A DNA stretch of 64,000 bases from Streptomyces sp. NBC_01723 (GTDB taxonomy: Bacteria > Actinomycetota > Actinomycetes > Streptomycetales > Streptomycetaceae). Positions 52,268-60,680 of this stretch are shown here, piece by piece. Where the stretch lies: contig NZ_CP109171.1 of assembly GCF_036246005.1 (NCBI RefSeq), positions 3,894,001 to 3,958,000 of the forward strand, read 5' to 3'. Below the pieces are notes generated by a model. It had not been told where the DNA came from and made no database searches. It worked only from the letters and a program-made list of their open reading frames with translations. How positions within the stretch are numbered: the first letter of the stretch is position 1; every line of letters begins with the position of its first letter. A program made the position numbers and the translations under genes.

Positions 52268-52594
52268 TCACCACCACAGCGGGGAGAAGGTGACGGCCAC
52301 GTTCTCGTTGCCCTGCTGGATCGCCGTGAACGCGGAGCCGTCGACCTGCGCGGTGTTGCTCTGGTTCGAGGCCCCCGAGCCGACGGCCTGCTGCTGCGTG
52401 GTGGACGAGTTGCCGTTGTTGTTGCCGCCGACACCGCTGCCGAGGATGCCGGCGTTGGCGCTGGCGGCGGTCGCGCTCGATCCGTCGTCCGCGAAGGCAC
52501 CGTTGTCCGCCGCCGCCACACCACCGAGGAGCGCGGCTGCGAGCGGAAGGGCGGCGACGGCGGCGACGACACGGGCGGTACGGATGCTTGCCAT
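52268..52594 (-). CDS. Small secreted Asn/Gln/Ser-rich protein
   Basis: 108 residues from ATG 52594, with GGAGGAAC 5 nt upstream. Signal peptide MASIRTARVVAAVAALPLAAALLGGVAAA, then a polar low-complexity mature part: GVGGNNNGNSSTTQQQAVGSGASNQSNTAQVDGSAFTAIQQGNENVAVTFSPLWW. No cysteines. The N/Q/S/G composition with alternating hydrophobics recalls surface or amyloid-like secreted proteins of streptomycetes (chaplin, rodlin), but I do not recognise it as either. Its gene precedes an ECF sigma factor gene. Confidence 0.8.
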   Translation of the reverse strand: MASIRTARVVAAVAALPLAAALLGGVAAADNGAFADDGSSATAASANAGILGSGVGGNNNGNSSTTQQQAVGSGASNQSNTAQVDGSAFTAIQQGNENVAVTFSPLWW

Positions 52595-52961
52595 GTTTGT
52601 TCCTCCAGGACTGAAGCTGCGTGAGCCTGCGTGAAGCTGCGTGAAGCACTCTGAACTGCGGCTGTTGCCAAGGCAGTTGGCCGACCACCCCGACGTTGTG
52701 CACGACGTCGCGTGATCAGAGTTGCCCACCGAATCCCCGACGAACCACCCCGGAAGCCCCGATTCGCCCTCAAGCGTGAGGACAAGTCGATAAACCCCTT
52801 TGACCGTCTTCACCGCTCACCCCGGGGCGGCACGGACACTCCCACCCCAAGCCCGACAACAGCTGAAGCGTTCCGCCACATCCGCGAACTCCACCCCCTT
52901 CCCCGGCGCGTCACCCTCCCTCACCCTTCCCTTTCTCGAACATACGTACGAACATGGATCC
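52595..52961. other. Divergent promoter region (367 nt)
   Basis: No gene is seen. On the secreted-protein side, short direct repeats of GAAGCTGCGTGA-type sequence lie at about 52611-52648, just upstream of its SD. On the other side, ACATACGTACGAACAT precedes the Prim-Pol ATG. Promoter elements are not resolved. Confidence 0.45.
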
Positions 52962-53834
52962 ATGGCCACCACCGACCGGCAGGCCACGACGCTGGCCCTC
53001 GCACACGCCCTGTCCGCCGCGGAACGCGGACTGGCGGTCATCCCCCTGTCCCGGACGAAGCTCCCGGCCCTGCGCTCCCCGCACCGCGCCGGCCCACCGG
53101 CGGAACCGCTCTCCTGCCACGGCGAGTGCGGCCGCTTCGGTCACGGTGTCCACGACGCCTCCACCGACCCGGCCCGCATCCGCGAGCTCTTCGCCGCCGC
53201 CCCCTGGGCCACGGGCTACGGCATCGCCTGCGGCCTGCCCCCGCACCACCTCGTCGGCGTCGACCTGGACACGAAGTCGGAGACGGACTCCTCGGCCGCC
53301 CTGCGCGAACTGGCCCTGCGCCACCTGTTCACGATCCCGCCCACGGTCGTCGTCCTGACCCCCAGCGGCGGCCGCCACCTCTGGCTCACCGGCCCGCCCG
53401 ACGCCGTGGTCCCCAACTCCGCCGGCCGCCTCGCTCCGGGCATCGACATCCGAGGCGCGGGCGGCTACCTGGTCGGCCCCGGCTCCCGCACCCGCCACGG
53501 CGTCTACACCACCGCCCCCGGCACGTCCCACCTGCCCCCCGCCCCCTGCCCACCCACCCTGCTCCGCCTCCTACTCCCCCCACCCCGCCCCCACCCCACT
53601 CCCGGCACACCCGCCACCCCCGACGGCCGGGGCCTCATCCACTTCGTCCTCGCCGCGCACGAGGGCCAGCGCAACACCCGCCTCTTCTGGGCGGCCTGCC
53701 GCGCCTACGAGAACGGCATCGGCCCGGCCCTCCTCCGCCCCCTCCTGGAAGCCGCACAGGCCACCGGCCTGACGGAACGCGAGGCCCGCACGACCATCGC
53801 CTCGGCGGCCCGCATGACCGGCCACCGCCCCTGA
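52962..53834 (+). CDS. Bifunctional DNA primase/polymerase (Prim-Pol/AEP) domain protein
   Basis: 290 residues from ATG 52962. Prim-Pol core: ALAHALSAAERGLAVIPLSRTKLPALRSPH, HGVHDASTDPARIRELFAAAPWATGYGIACGLPPHHLVGVDLDTKS (DxD metal site), VVVLTPSGGRHLWLTG (catalytic His), DIRGAGGYLVGPGSRT. A Pro/His/Thr-rich spacer and a C-terminal helical part (GLIHFVLAAHEGQRNTRLFWAACRAYENGIG) follow, similar to primase C-terminal domains in phage and plasmid proteins. No helicase domain or phage genes are nearby, so this is a chromosomal stand-alone version of uncertain role. It is followed by a TTA-containing gene. Confidence 0.9.
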   Translation: MATTDRQATTLALAHALSAAERGLAVIPLSRTKLPALRSPHRAGPPAEPLSCHGECGRFGHGVHDASTDPARIRELFAAAPWATGYGIACGLPPHHLVGVDLDTKSETDSSAALRELALRHLFTIPPTVVVLTPSGGRHLWLTGPPDAVVPNSAGRLAPGIDIRGAGGYLVGPGSRTRHGVYTTAPGTSHLPPAPCPPTLLRLLLPPPRPHPTPGTPATPDGRGLIHFVLAAHEGQRNTRLFWAACRAYENGIGPALLRPLLEAAQATGLTEREARTTIASAARMTGHRP

Positions 53835-53864
53835 CCCACTCGGCACAAGAACCGAAAGACCCCC

Positions 53865-54329
53865 ATGCACAACCGCCCCAAAGTGCCGACCACGTCACTG
53901 ACCCGGGTCGCCCTGTCCTCCGGCCGCACCGTCGACCTGGCCGAACTGCACCTCACCCCGACCTACGGCACCCTGCTGGACGCCTACCCGTGCCGCCCCG
54001 TCAACGACCTGCGCATCAGGACCCTCCTCCACACCGCCGAGCGCATGTCCCCCACCACACCGGTACACCTGATCCCCCCACCCCGCGAGTACCCCGACCA
54101 CTACGCGGGCCCCCACGGCCCCGTCGAGCTCCTCCCCCGAATCGCCTGCGTGGCCCGCCTCTCCTCCCCACCCCTGAACCCCACCAACGACCCCCTCCTC
54201 TACCACTCCACCCTCACCGTCCTCTGGTTCCAGCCCACCCCGCACATCCCGAACCCCCACGACACGACCCAGGCGTTACGGGACCTGGACTGGCTCAGCC
54301 TGGCCCGGGACCACGAGGTGCGACCGTGA
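53865..54329 (+). CDS. Conserved hypothetical protein with a TTA codon
   Basis: 154 residues from ATG 53865, 30 nt after the Prim-Pol stop, so probably co-transcribed. Pro/Thr/His-rich: TSLTRVALSSGRTVDLAELHLTPTYGTLLDAYPCRPVND, PVHLIPPPREY, LLYHSTLTVLWFQPTPHIP. No domain is recognised. Codon 138 (54276-54278, in TQALRDLDW) is TTA, which in Streptomyces needs the bldA tRNA, so full-length product may be restricted to late growth (known of the genus; inferred here). Confidence 0.75.
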   Translation: MHNRPKVPTTSLTRVALSSGRTVDLAELHLTPTYGTLLDAYPCRPVNDLRIRTLLHTAERMSPTTPVHLIPPPREYPDHYAGPHGPVELLPRIACVARLSSPPLNPTNDPLLYHSTLTVLWFQPTPHIPNPHDTTQALRDLDWLSLARDHEVRP

Positions 54330-54440
54330 GGAACACGCCAAGACCCCTCAGTGGCCGCCGGATCCGCGTGAACGCCGCTGTACGTTCTTCCGGACTCGCG
54401 GAGTGCGGGCCGCGAGCCCGAGCGTGCGAAGAGGTCGATC

Positions 54441-54566
54441 GTGGCTGATGAACGGCTTCGGGCCGAGTGGGTCCGCTGCTGGTACGAGCAGACGGACGCC
54501 GCACTCACGGAGATGGTGCAGTCGTTCCAGGCGCGCCACGGCTTTCCGCCCGACAATCAGCTCTGA
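54441..54566 (+). CDS. Possible 41-residue peptide or gene remnant
   Basis: GTG 54441 with GAGG about 6 nt upstream; reads MADERLRAEWVRCWYEQTDAALTEMVQSFQARHGF and ends PPDNQL. The amphipathic, Trp/Tyr-containing composition looks protein-like, but codon bias is weaker than in neighbours. It may be a fragment of a decayed gene. No family is recognised. Confidence 0.35.
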   Translation: MADERLRAEWVRCWYEQTDAALTEMVQSFQARHGFPPDNQL

Positions 54567-54752
54567 CCGCAGCCGCGGAAGCGTCGCAGGGGCCAAATCA
54601 CGCGTGGGCAAGGATTCGGAGGAGTCGAATAGACACCCATCCGTACATGGCTCGCTTCACGGACGGCAGCCGTCACGACATGCCCCGGCTGCGCCCGATC
54701 GGCCGGGATCTCGCGGGCACCGGCGGCGCTCGGCCGGGCAGCGCACACGCCA

Positions 54753-54787
54753 ACGGCCCCTGACCGCCGTGCCTGGTCAGGGGCCGT
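54753..54787 (-). terminator. Terminator after tRNA-Ser(TGA)
   Basis: ACGGCCCCTGACC (54753-54765) and GGTCAGGGGCCGT (54775-54787) pair perfectly over 13 bp, 7 nt past the tRNA 3' end. Confidence 0.87.
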
Positions 54788-54794
54788 ATCACTG

Positions 54795-54881
54795 CGGTGG
54801 GTGTGGGATTTGAACCCACGGTGACATCGCTGCCACGACGGTTTTCAAGACCGTTCCCTTAGGCCGCTCGGGCAACCCACC
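54795..54881 (-). tRNA. tRNA-Ser(TGA)
   Basis: Minus strand. Acceptor GGTGGGT/ACCCACC, anticodon loop CTTGAAA with anticodon TGA (reads UCA) closed by ACGGT/ACCGT, long variable arm, T-loop GGTTCAAATCC. Discriminator G; CCA not encoded. Confidence 0.97.
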
Positions 54882-54940
54882 CCGCGCCGGTCGTGATCGT
54901 GGCGCGGGACCAGGGTAGCGGGTCGGTCCGGGGGTGTGGG

Positions 54941-56449
54941 TCAGTCGTCGCCCAGCTTGGAGCCGAGGGTGAGTTCGGTGGTCTGCTGCTTACCGCCGCG
55001 CTCGTACGTGACCGTGACCTCGTCGCCGGGCTTGTGGGTCCAGATCTCGCCGATCAGGGTCGGGCCGCTGTCGATCACCCGGTCGTCGAGCTTGGTGATG
55101 ACGTCACCGGGCTTGAGGCCCGCGTCGGCCGCGGGGCCGCCCGCCTCGACGGGGTCGGAGCCGCCCACGCCCTGCTCGGTGAGCTTCGCGCCGTTCGTCG
55201 TCTCCTCCAGGGAGACCGAGGCGCCGATCTTCGCGTAGACCGGCTTGCCGGTCTTGATCAGCTGCTGGGCGACGAACTTCGCCTGGTTGACCGGGATCGC
55301 GAAGCCCAGGCCGATGGAGCCGGCCTGGCCGGTGCCGAAGCCGCCGTTGCTCGTGGACTGGATCGCGGAGTTGATCCCGATGACGTTGCCCTGGGCGTCC
55401 AGCAGCGGGCCGCCGGAGTTGCCCGGGTTGATCGACGCGTCGGTCTGGAGGGCGCTCATGTAGGACGCCTTGCTGTCCGCGCCGCCGTCGCTGGAGGCCA
55501 CGGGGCGGTTCTTGGCGCTGATGATGCCCGTGGTCACCGTGTTGGACAGGCCGAAGGGGGCGCCGATGGCGATCGTCGAGTCGCCGACGGCCACCTTGTC
55601 GGAGTCGCCGAGGGGGAGCGGGTTCAGGTCGGACGGGGCGTTCTCCAGCTTGATGACCGCGACGTCGTAACCCTGCGCGTTGCCGACGACCTTCGCGTCG
55701 TACTTCTTGCCGTCGGGGAAGGTCGCGCTGAGCTTGCCCCCGTCGACCGCCTCCGCCACCACGTGGTTGTTGGTGACGATGTGACCCTGCTTGTCGAAGA
55801 CGAAGCCGGTGCCGGTGCCGCCCTCACCGTTGCTTCCCTCGGCCTGGATGGTGACCGTGCTGGGGAGCGCCTTGTTGGACACACCGGCCACCGTGCCCGC
55901 CTCGCGCTTGACGGAGCCGCCGGTGTCGGACGCGGAGACGGTCGTGGAGCCGCTGTCGTCGTTGTTCTTGGCCAGGGTGTAGCCGAGGCCGCCGCCCAGA
56001 CCGCCCGCGACCAGCGCCGCGACCAGGATTCCGGCGAGCACGCCGCCTCGGCCGCGGCCCGGCTTGGGCGCGGGGGGCTGCTGGTACGAGGCTCCCCAGC
56101 CGCCGCCTCCCGTACCGTCGCCCGAGCCTTGGCCGAAGCCATGCCCGCCGTGACCGCCGTGCCCGGCGTGGCCACCGTCGCCGCCGCCTCCGTACGAGGG
56201 GGTGCCGGGCGGCGGGGGCGGGGGCCAGGAGGCGTCGGGCGGCGTGTGGCCCTGGGGCGCTGCCGCGGCCGGTGCCTGGGCGGGCGGGGCGGCGGGCGGT
56301 GCCTGGGGAGTGGCGGCCGGGTCCTGGGGAGGGGGAGCCGAGGCCTGCTGCGGGGCAGGGGGCTGGGCGGAGGCAGCGGGAGCGTCCACCGGCACGGGGG
56401 GTGCGGACGGGGCCGGGGGTACCGCGGTGCCCTCGTTCTCGGTGCTCAC
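54941..56449 (-). CDS. HtrA/DegP-type membrane-anchored serine protease with PDZ domain
   Basis: 502 residues from GTG 56449 with AGGAGAG upstream. A cytoplasmic Pro/Ala/Gln- and Gly/His-rich N-terminus of about 130 residues is followed by one TM helix (VLAGILVAALVAGGLGGGLGYTLA). Trypsin-like domain: His in IVTNNHVVAEA, Asp in GYDVAVIKLENA, Ser in INPGNSGGPLLDA. The PDZ domain (about 405-495) has GLKPGDVITKLDDRVID. Envelope quality control is the usual role. Isolated gene near tRNA-Ser(TGA); the usual CseBC/sigE partners are not here. Confidence 0.95.
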   Translation of the reverse strand: MSTENEGTAVPPAPSAPPVPVDAPAASAQPPAPQQASAPPPQDPAATPQAPPAAPPAQAPAAAAPQGHTPPDASWPPPPPPGTPSYGGGGDGGHAGHGGHGGHGFGQGSGDGTGGGGWGASYQQPPAPKPGRGRGGVLAGILVAALVAGGLGGGLGYTLAKNNDDSGSTTVSASDTGGSVKREAGTVAGVSNKALPSTVTIQAEGSNGEGGTGTGFVFDKQGHIVTNNHVVAEAVDGGKLSATFPDGKKYDAKVVGNAQGYDVAVIKLENAPSDLNPLPLGDSDKVAVGDSTIAIGAPFGLSNTVTTGIISAKNRPVASSDGGADSKASYMSALQTDASINPGNSGGPLLDAQGNVIGINSAIQSTSNGGFGTGQAGSIGLGFAIPVNQAKFVAQQLIKTGKPVYAKIGASVSLEETTNGAKLTEQGVGGSDPVEAGGPAADAGLKPGDVITKLDDRVIDSGPTLIGEIWTHKPGDEVTVTYERGGKQQTTELTLGSKLGDD

Positions 56450-56711
56450 AGCTTCTCTCCTAGTTCCACGGCAGTGTGTCGGTCACCCTGGTCGCGCTCA
56501 GCCACGCTCACGCGGTGGTCCACGGTCGGCGCGATGCGGATGTGCTGGCCTTTTTGTATGCCATCAGCTTTTCCCACGGGCCGTCAGAGCACCATAAGCG
56601 GTTGCTGTGCGTCCTGGACCGTCCCTTACATGGGGCATTCAAGACTAAACGGACGCGTTGTCGATTCGACCCGATGGCACGTCTACCCGCCCGCGGTGGC
56701 ACCATGACGCG

Positions 56712-57539
56712 GTGACCCACGCACGCCAGCACCGGATTCAGGTCGTCGCCCACCGTGGAGCCTCCGAGGAGGCCCCCGAGCACACCCTGGCCGCCTACCG
56801 GAAGGCGATCGAGCACGGGGCGGACGCCCTCGAGTGCGATGTGCGCCTGACGGCGGACGGTCATCTCGTCTGTGTTCACGACTGGCGCGTCAACCGTACG
56901 TCGAACGGCCGGGGCGCGGTGTCCGCGCTGGAGCTCGCCGATCTGGCCGAGCTGGACTTCGGGGCCCGCCGGACCCGCGAGTTCTGGCGCACGCGCGACG
57001 AGCAGCCGGACTGGGAGCACCGGCCCGAGGACCGGGAGGACACCTCCGTCCTGACTCTGGAGCGGCTGCTCCAACTGGTGGCCGACGCCGGACGGCGGGT
57101 TGAGCTGGCGATCGAGACCAAGCACCCCACGCGGTGGGCGGGTCAGGTGGAGGAGCGGCTGCTGCTGCTCCTGAAGCGGTTCGGACTCGACTCCCCGGCC
57201 TCGGCCGCGGATTCCCCGGTGCGCGTGATGAGCTTCTCGGCCCGTTCGCTGCACCGGGTGCGGGCCGCCTCGCCGACGCTGCCGACGGTCTATCTGATGC
57301 AGTTCGTCTCACCCAGGCTGCGCGACGGGCGGCTGCCCGCGGGTGTCCGGATCGCGGGCCCCTCGATCCGGATCGTGCGCAACCACCCCGCCTACATCGA
57401 GCGCCTGAAGCGAGCCGGCCACCAGGTGCACGTCTGGACCGTGAACGACACCGACGACGTGGATCTCTGCGCTGACCTGGGCGTCGACGCCATCATCACC
57501 AACCGGCCGCGCGCGGTACTGGACCACCTCGGGCGCTGA
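56712..57539 (+). CDS. Glycerophosphodiester phosphodiesterase
   Basis: 275 residues from GTG 56712. GDPD TIM-barrel: VVAHRGASEEAPEHTLAAYRKAIEHGADALECDVRLTADGHLVCVHDWRVNRTSNGRG holds the metal and catalytic residues (HRG, ExD, HD). The conserved EIKHP is ELAIETKHPTRWAG here, and the C-terminal VHVWTVNDTDDVDLCADLGVDAIITNRP is typical. No signal peptide, so a cytosolic enzyme releasing glycerol-3-phosphate from glycerophosphodiesters. Divergent from the HtrA gene. Confidence 0.94.
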   Translation: MTHARQHRIQVVAHRGASEEAPEHTLAAYRKAIEHGADALECDVRLTADGHLVCVHDWRVNRTSNGRGAVSALELADLAELDFGARRTREFWRTRDEQPDWEHRPEDREDTSVLTLERLLQLVADAGRRVELAIETKHPTRWAGQVEERLLLLLKRFGLDSPASAADSPVRVMSFSARSLHRVRAASPTLPTVYLMQFVSPRLRDGRLPAGVRIAGPSIRIVRNHPAYIERLKRAGHQVHVWTVNDTDDVDLCADLGVDAIITNRPRAVLDHLGR

Positions 57540-57764
57540 TCGGGCACCGATTCGTCCACAGGCCTTGACCGGGCGGCCCGTCTGCCGCATTCTCCGGTCT
57601 CGGCCACACCGACGAAATCCAGCCATGTGATTACAGGGAGTGCTCCGGCGCGTTCGGTGCGTGTTCGACCGTGTCGAATGCGTCACTGGGCGGGGACGGG
57701 CCGGTTTCCGGTTCAGGCCAGAGGGGCATCCACACCGTGGCGTGGGGCGAAGGAGGTCTCGGGG

Positions 57765-58316
57765 GTGGCGTTGGTGGTGGCACAGGAAGTGCCCACGTCG
57801 TCGAGCATGGCCGTTCCCCATGGCCCTGCGGGCGTGGGGAGAGCAAGGCACCGGATGCGCGAGCAACTGCGCAGCGACGGTGTGGCGGAACCGGTCATCG
57901 ACGACGCCGTACTGGTCCTTTCCGAACTCTTGAGCAATGCGTGCAAGCACGGCCGTCCGCTGGGCGACGCCCTCGCCGGCGACGGCGACGTGCGCGCCGC
58001 TTGGCAGGTGGATCCGCGCGGCCGGCTGGTCGTGGAGGTCACGGACGGCGGCGGTCCGACCCGTCCGACGCCGGCGACCCCCTCGGTCACCGCGCACGGC
58101 GGCCGCGGGCTGAACATCATCACCGCGCTCGCCGACGACTGGGGCGTACGGGACGACGCGCGCGGCGAGGTCACGGTCTGGGTCGTCGTCCACGACGACG
58201 TGCACGACCCGGACGCCGGACATCGGCGCGACGACTTCGCCACCCGGATCGCGGCACCGGCGGTGTCGGAGATCCCCGGCCTGGACTTCGCGGACGCCGT
58301 CGAAGAGGCGGGCTGA
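57765..58316 (+). CDS. RsbW-like ATP-binding anti-sigma factor
   Basis: 183 residues from GTG 57765, chosen for the near-perfect AAGGAGG SD 8 nt upstream; longer frames upstream lack an SD. HATPase_c_2 fold: GVGRARHRMREQLRSDGVAEPVIDDAVLVLSELLSNACKHGRP (N-box), VEVTDGGGPTRP (G1 Asp), and HGGRGLNIITALADDWGVR (G2). A C-terminal extension of about 45 residues is acidic. Such proteins sequester SigB/F-type sigma factors or phosphorylate STAS partners, and both partner types are encoded in this window though not adjacent. Confidence 0.88.
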   Translation: MALVVAQEVPTSSSMAVPHGPAGVGRARHRMREQLRSDGVAEPVIDDAVLVLSELLSNACKHGRPLGDALAGDGDVRAAWQVDPRGRLVVEVTDGGGPTRPTPATPSVTAHGGRGLNIITALADDWGVRDDARGEVTVWVVVHDDVHDPDAGHRRDDFATRIAAPAVSEIPGLDFADAVEEAG

Positions 58317-58657
58317 CCCCGCCGGCGCTGACCCCGCCGACTTCGGCACGGTGCCTCTCGCCCCTGCGAGGCACGGTGGCGCGGAAGCCCGGGGGCTCGG
58401 AGATGGTGGGCGCAGAGGCGGCGACCGGGACGCGGGCCGGGCCGACTCCCGTCGTCGGGCCTCGCAGGGGCCCCGGGCTTCGCGCAGCCGCCCGTCGCGA
58501 TTCCCACCCAGGGCCATCCGGACCCATCCAGGCCCACCCCACCCCCTCCCACCCCCTGTCCACAGACGCCCCGTTGTCCACAGGTTCCCGTCGGTCCCCG
58601 CACGAACGGCTAGGCTCGCGCCGTACGAGATGAGCCGCCCACCGGGAGACACCCACG

Positions 58658-59623
58658 ATGGCCAAGAAGCGACCCCAGACGAAGGCCAAGCGCCCACAGG
58701 CCACCGCCGGAGAGATCCCGGTCGTCGGTGCCCGCGAACCCTGCCCCTGCGGCAGCGGCCGCCGCTACAAGGCGTGCCACGGCCGAGCGGCCGCGCAGGC
58801 CACGACCGCGCTGGTGCACCGCCCCTTCGAGGGGCTGCCCGGCGAGTGCGACTGGGTGGCCCTGCGGGAGCTGGTCCCGGCGGCCACGGTGGAGCTGACC
58901 CTGCGGGACGGCCTGCCCGAGGGCGTCCCCTCCGTCACCCTGGCCACGGTGCTCCCGATGGCCTGGCCGGCCCTGCGCCGCGACGACGGCTCGGTCCTGC
59001 TCGGCCTGCAGAACGACACGGCTTCCGGCGACATCAGCCGCGACCTCGCCGACACCCTCCAGCAGGCGCTGGAGGCCGCGCCGGGCACCCCGGTGCAGGG
59101 CCGCCGCGCGCCGGCCGAGGGTCCCCGGCTGCAGGACCTGCTCGCACCCGAGGGTGCGTTCGAGCCGGAGGTGCACACGGGCTTCGAGTTCTGGGTGCCG
59201 GACCCGGAGAACGCCACGCCGGAGGTGACCGCCTCCCTGGAGCGGGCCAATGCCGCGGCCATCCCCACCGTCCGGCTGCAGAGCGTGGACGCCGCGTACT
59301 GGTGCGAGACGCCGGACAAGAACCACCTGCGCTGGGTCATGCCGCACGAGGAGGAGCGGCTTCTGGACGCTCTCGCGCGGCTGCACGCGGCCGGCCGGTC
59401 GTCGCTCGGCGAGGGCACCCGCCTCGTCGGCTCCTTCCGCGCCCACGGGCTCACCGTGCCGGTGTGGGACCTGCCGAGCGAGGTCACCGCGCAGGACATC
59501 GAGAAGCCCGCCGCCGAGTTCGGTGAGCGGCTCGCCGAGGCCCTGGCCGCGGACGCTCCGCTCACCCACGACGAGCGCCGGGCGCGCGGCGGCTTGACCA
59601 ACCGGCAGGTGACCCTCAGCTGA
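58658..59623 (+). CDS. SEC-C motif protein (DUF5926-type)
   Basis: 321 residues from ATG 58658. A basic N-terminus (AKKRPQTKAKRPQ) precedes the SEC-C zinc motif EPCPCGSGRRYKACHG at residues 28-43. A larger conserved domain of unknown function follows (GLPGECDWVALRELVPAATVELTL, FEFWVPDPENATPEVTASLERANAAAIPTVRL, WCETPDKNHLRWVMPHEEERLLDALARL). SEC-C binds zinc and is found in SecA, but this protein has no SecA domain. Function unknown. A terminator follows at 59644. Confidence 0.9.
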   Translation: MAKKRPQTKAKRPQATAGEIPVVGAREPCPCGSGRRYKACHGRAAAQATTALVHRPFEGLPGECDWVALRELVPAATVELTLRDGLPEGVPSVTLATVLPMAWPALRRDDGSVLLGLQNDTASGDISRDLADTLQQALEAAPGTPVQGRRAPAEGPRLQDLLAPEGAFEPEVHTGFEFWVPDPENATPEVTASLERANAAAIPTVRLQSVDAAYWCETPDKNHLRWVMPHEEERLLDALARLHAAGRSSLGEGTRLVGSFRAHGLTVPVWDLPSEVTAQDIEKPAAEFGERLAEALAADAPLTHDERRARGGLTNRQVTLS

Positions 59624-59643
59624 CGCGCAGCGCACGGGCCGGC

Positions 59644-59667
59644 CCGGCTGACCGACCGGTCAGCCGG
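59644..59667 (+). terminator. Terminator after the SEC-C gene
   Basis: CCGGCTGACC GACC GGTCAGCCGG, 10-bp perfect stem with a 4-nt loop, 20 nt after the stop codon. Confidence 0.78.
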
Positions 59668-59751
59668 AGCGCCCGCCGTGGAGTGGGTGACTCCGGTCAC
59701 AACTCACGGCGCGGACAAGCCAGTCGGTGACCGGAAAACAGGAGATCGAAT

Positions 59752-59830
59752 TTGCTAACAGCCGATCTCTTGTTACCGTTCGAGTAGCCCGGTTGCTGGT
59801 GCATCCCCCGTCGCCAGCAACCGGGTCTTT
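59752..59830 (+). ncRNA. Candidate small hairpin RNA with its own promoter
   Basis: A promoter-like TTGCTA (59752-59757), 16-bp spacer, TACCGT (59774-59779) would start transcription near 59786. The product would be mainly one stem, CCCGGTTGCTGG (59788-59799) paired with CCAGCAACCGGG (59814-59825), with a C-rich loop CATCCCCCGT and a TCTTT tail. It lies between two convergent genes with their own ends, so it is not simply their terminator. AT-richer DNA (AACAGGAGATCGAATTTGC) upstream supports a promoter. An intrinsic terminator of the minus-strand gene is the main alternative. Confidence 0.5.
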
Positions 59831-59866
59831 CCATGTCCCGGGTCGCGCACGCACCGCGACCGGCGC

Positions 59867-60625
59867 TCAACTCCCCGTTCCCGCAGGTGAGTTGCTTCTC
59901 CCGCGGTCGGGGTTGCCGACGAAGGCGTTGCTTCCCTTACTCCCGGCGCCCGCGTCATCCTGGCTCTCCGCGTCGCGTCCAGTGTCCCTGTTGCTGCCGG
60001 TGCGCAGCAGCAGTGGCCCGTACCCGGCCCGGCTCGCGAACTCCGCGACCGCGGTGTATCCGGCCAATCCGCCCCGAGTGCGTTCCCGGGGTGTCTCGCA
60101 GGTGCCCGGCGCGTCCTCGGCGTTCACGGCGCACCGCATCCGCAGGCTGCGCCCGTCGGGCCCCATGAGGCTCAGCACGGCTTCGAGCCGGTCACCGGTG
60201 GCGTTGCGGTAGTAGGTCCGCGCCCAGGTCTCCGGCCCCTGGGCCAGGACGCAGGTCTGCGCCTCGACGCCTTCGGGCGAGGTGAGTTCGGGCCCGCAGC
60301 GCACGGCCGTGGCCGGACCGGGCGGCAGCGGCGAACGGGGAGAGGCGGCCCCACTCGGCGCGGCGGCGCCGGCGGCGCCGTCGGACGTCTTGGAGTCACC
60401 GCCCTGCGAGAGGAGCCGGACGGTCGCGGGGGTGTCCGGCCCGGGCTCGGGCGGCGGCCCCGCGGACGCCACGGCGAACGGCAGCACCACCGCGCAGACC
60501 ACGACGCCGGCGAGGCCGTACAGACGGACGCGCCGGCGGTCCGGCCCCCCGCGGCGCGGCCCGGCGCGGTGCAGGCCGTCGCGGCGCGGCGCGGCGGCAC
60601 GGTGCTCCCCTGCATGAAGCGGCAT
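59867..60625 (-). CDS. Single-pass membrane protein with extracytoplasmic domain
   Basis: 252 residues from ATG 60625. A basic N-terminus rich in Arg precedes one TM helix (LYGLAGVVVCAVVLPFAVASAG). After a Pro/Ser linker comes a folded-looking domain with paired cysteines: VRCGPELTSPEGVEAQTCVLAQGPETWARTYYRNATGDRLEAVLSLMGPDGRSLRMRCAVNAEDAPGTCETPRERT. A Ser/Asp-rich tail ends it. No known family is recognised. It follows the degenerate Prim-Pol gene by 55 nt on the same strand, so a two-gene operon is likely. Confidence 0.8.
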   Translation of the reverse strand: MPLHAGEHRAAAPRRDGLHRAGPRRGGPDRRRVRLYGLAGVVVCAVVLPFAVASAGPPPEPGPDTPATVRLLSQGGDSKTSDGAAGAAAPSGAASPRSPLPPGPATAVRCGPELTSPEGVEAQTCVLAQGPETWARTYYRNATGDRLEAVLSLMGPDGRSLRMRCAVNAEDAPGTCETPRERTRGGLAGYTAVAEFASRAGYGPLLLRTGSNRDTGRDAESQDDAGAGSKGSNAFVGNPDRGRSNSPAGTGS

Positions 60626-60680
60626 GGTCCGGACGATAACGACGAAGGACGGACAGACCCTCCGTGCGCGCCGGAGACCC

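Noticed and set aside
52268..52594. Chaplin or rodlin
   Set aside because: No chaplin domain, no paired Cys, and the sequence does not follow the rodlin pattern I know; only composition is similar.
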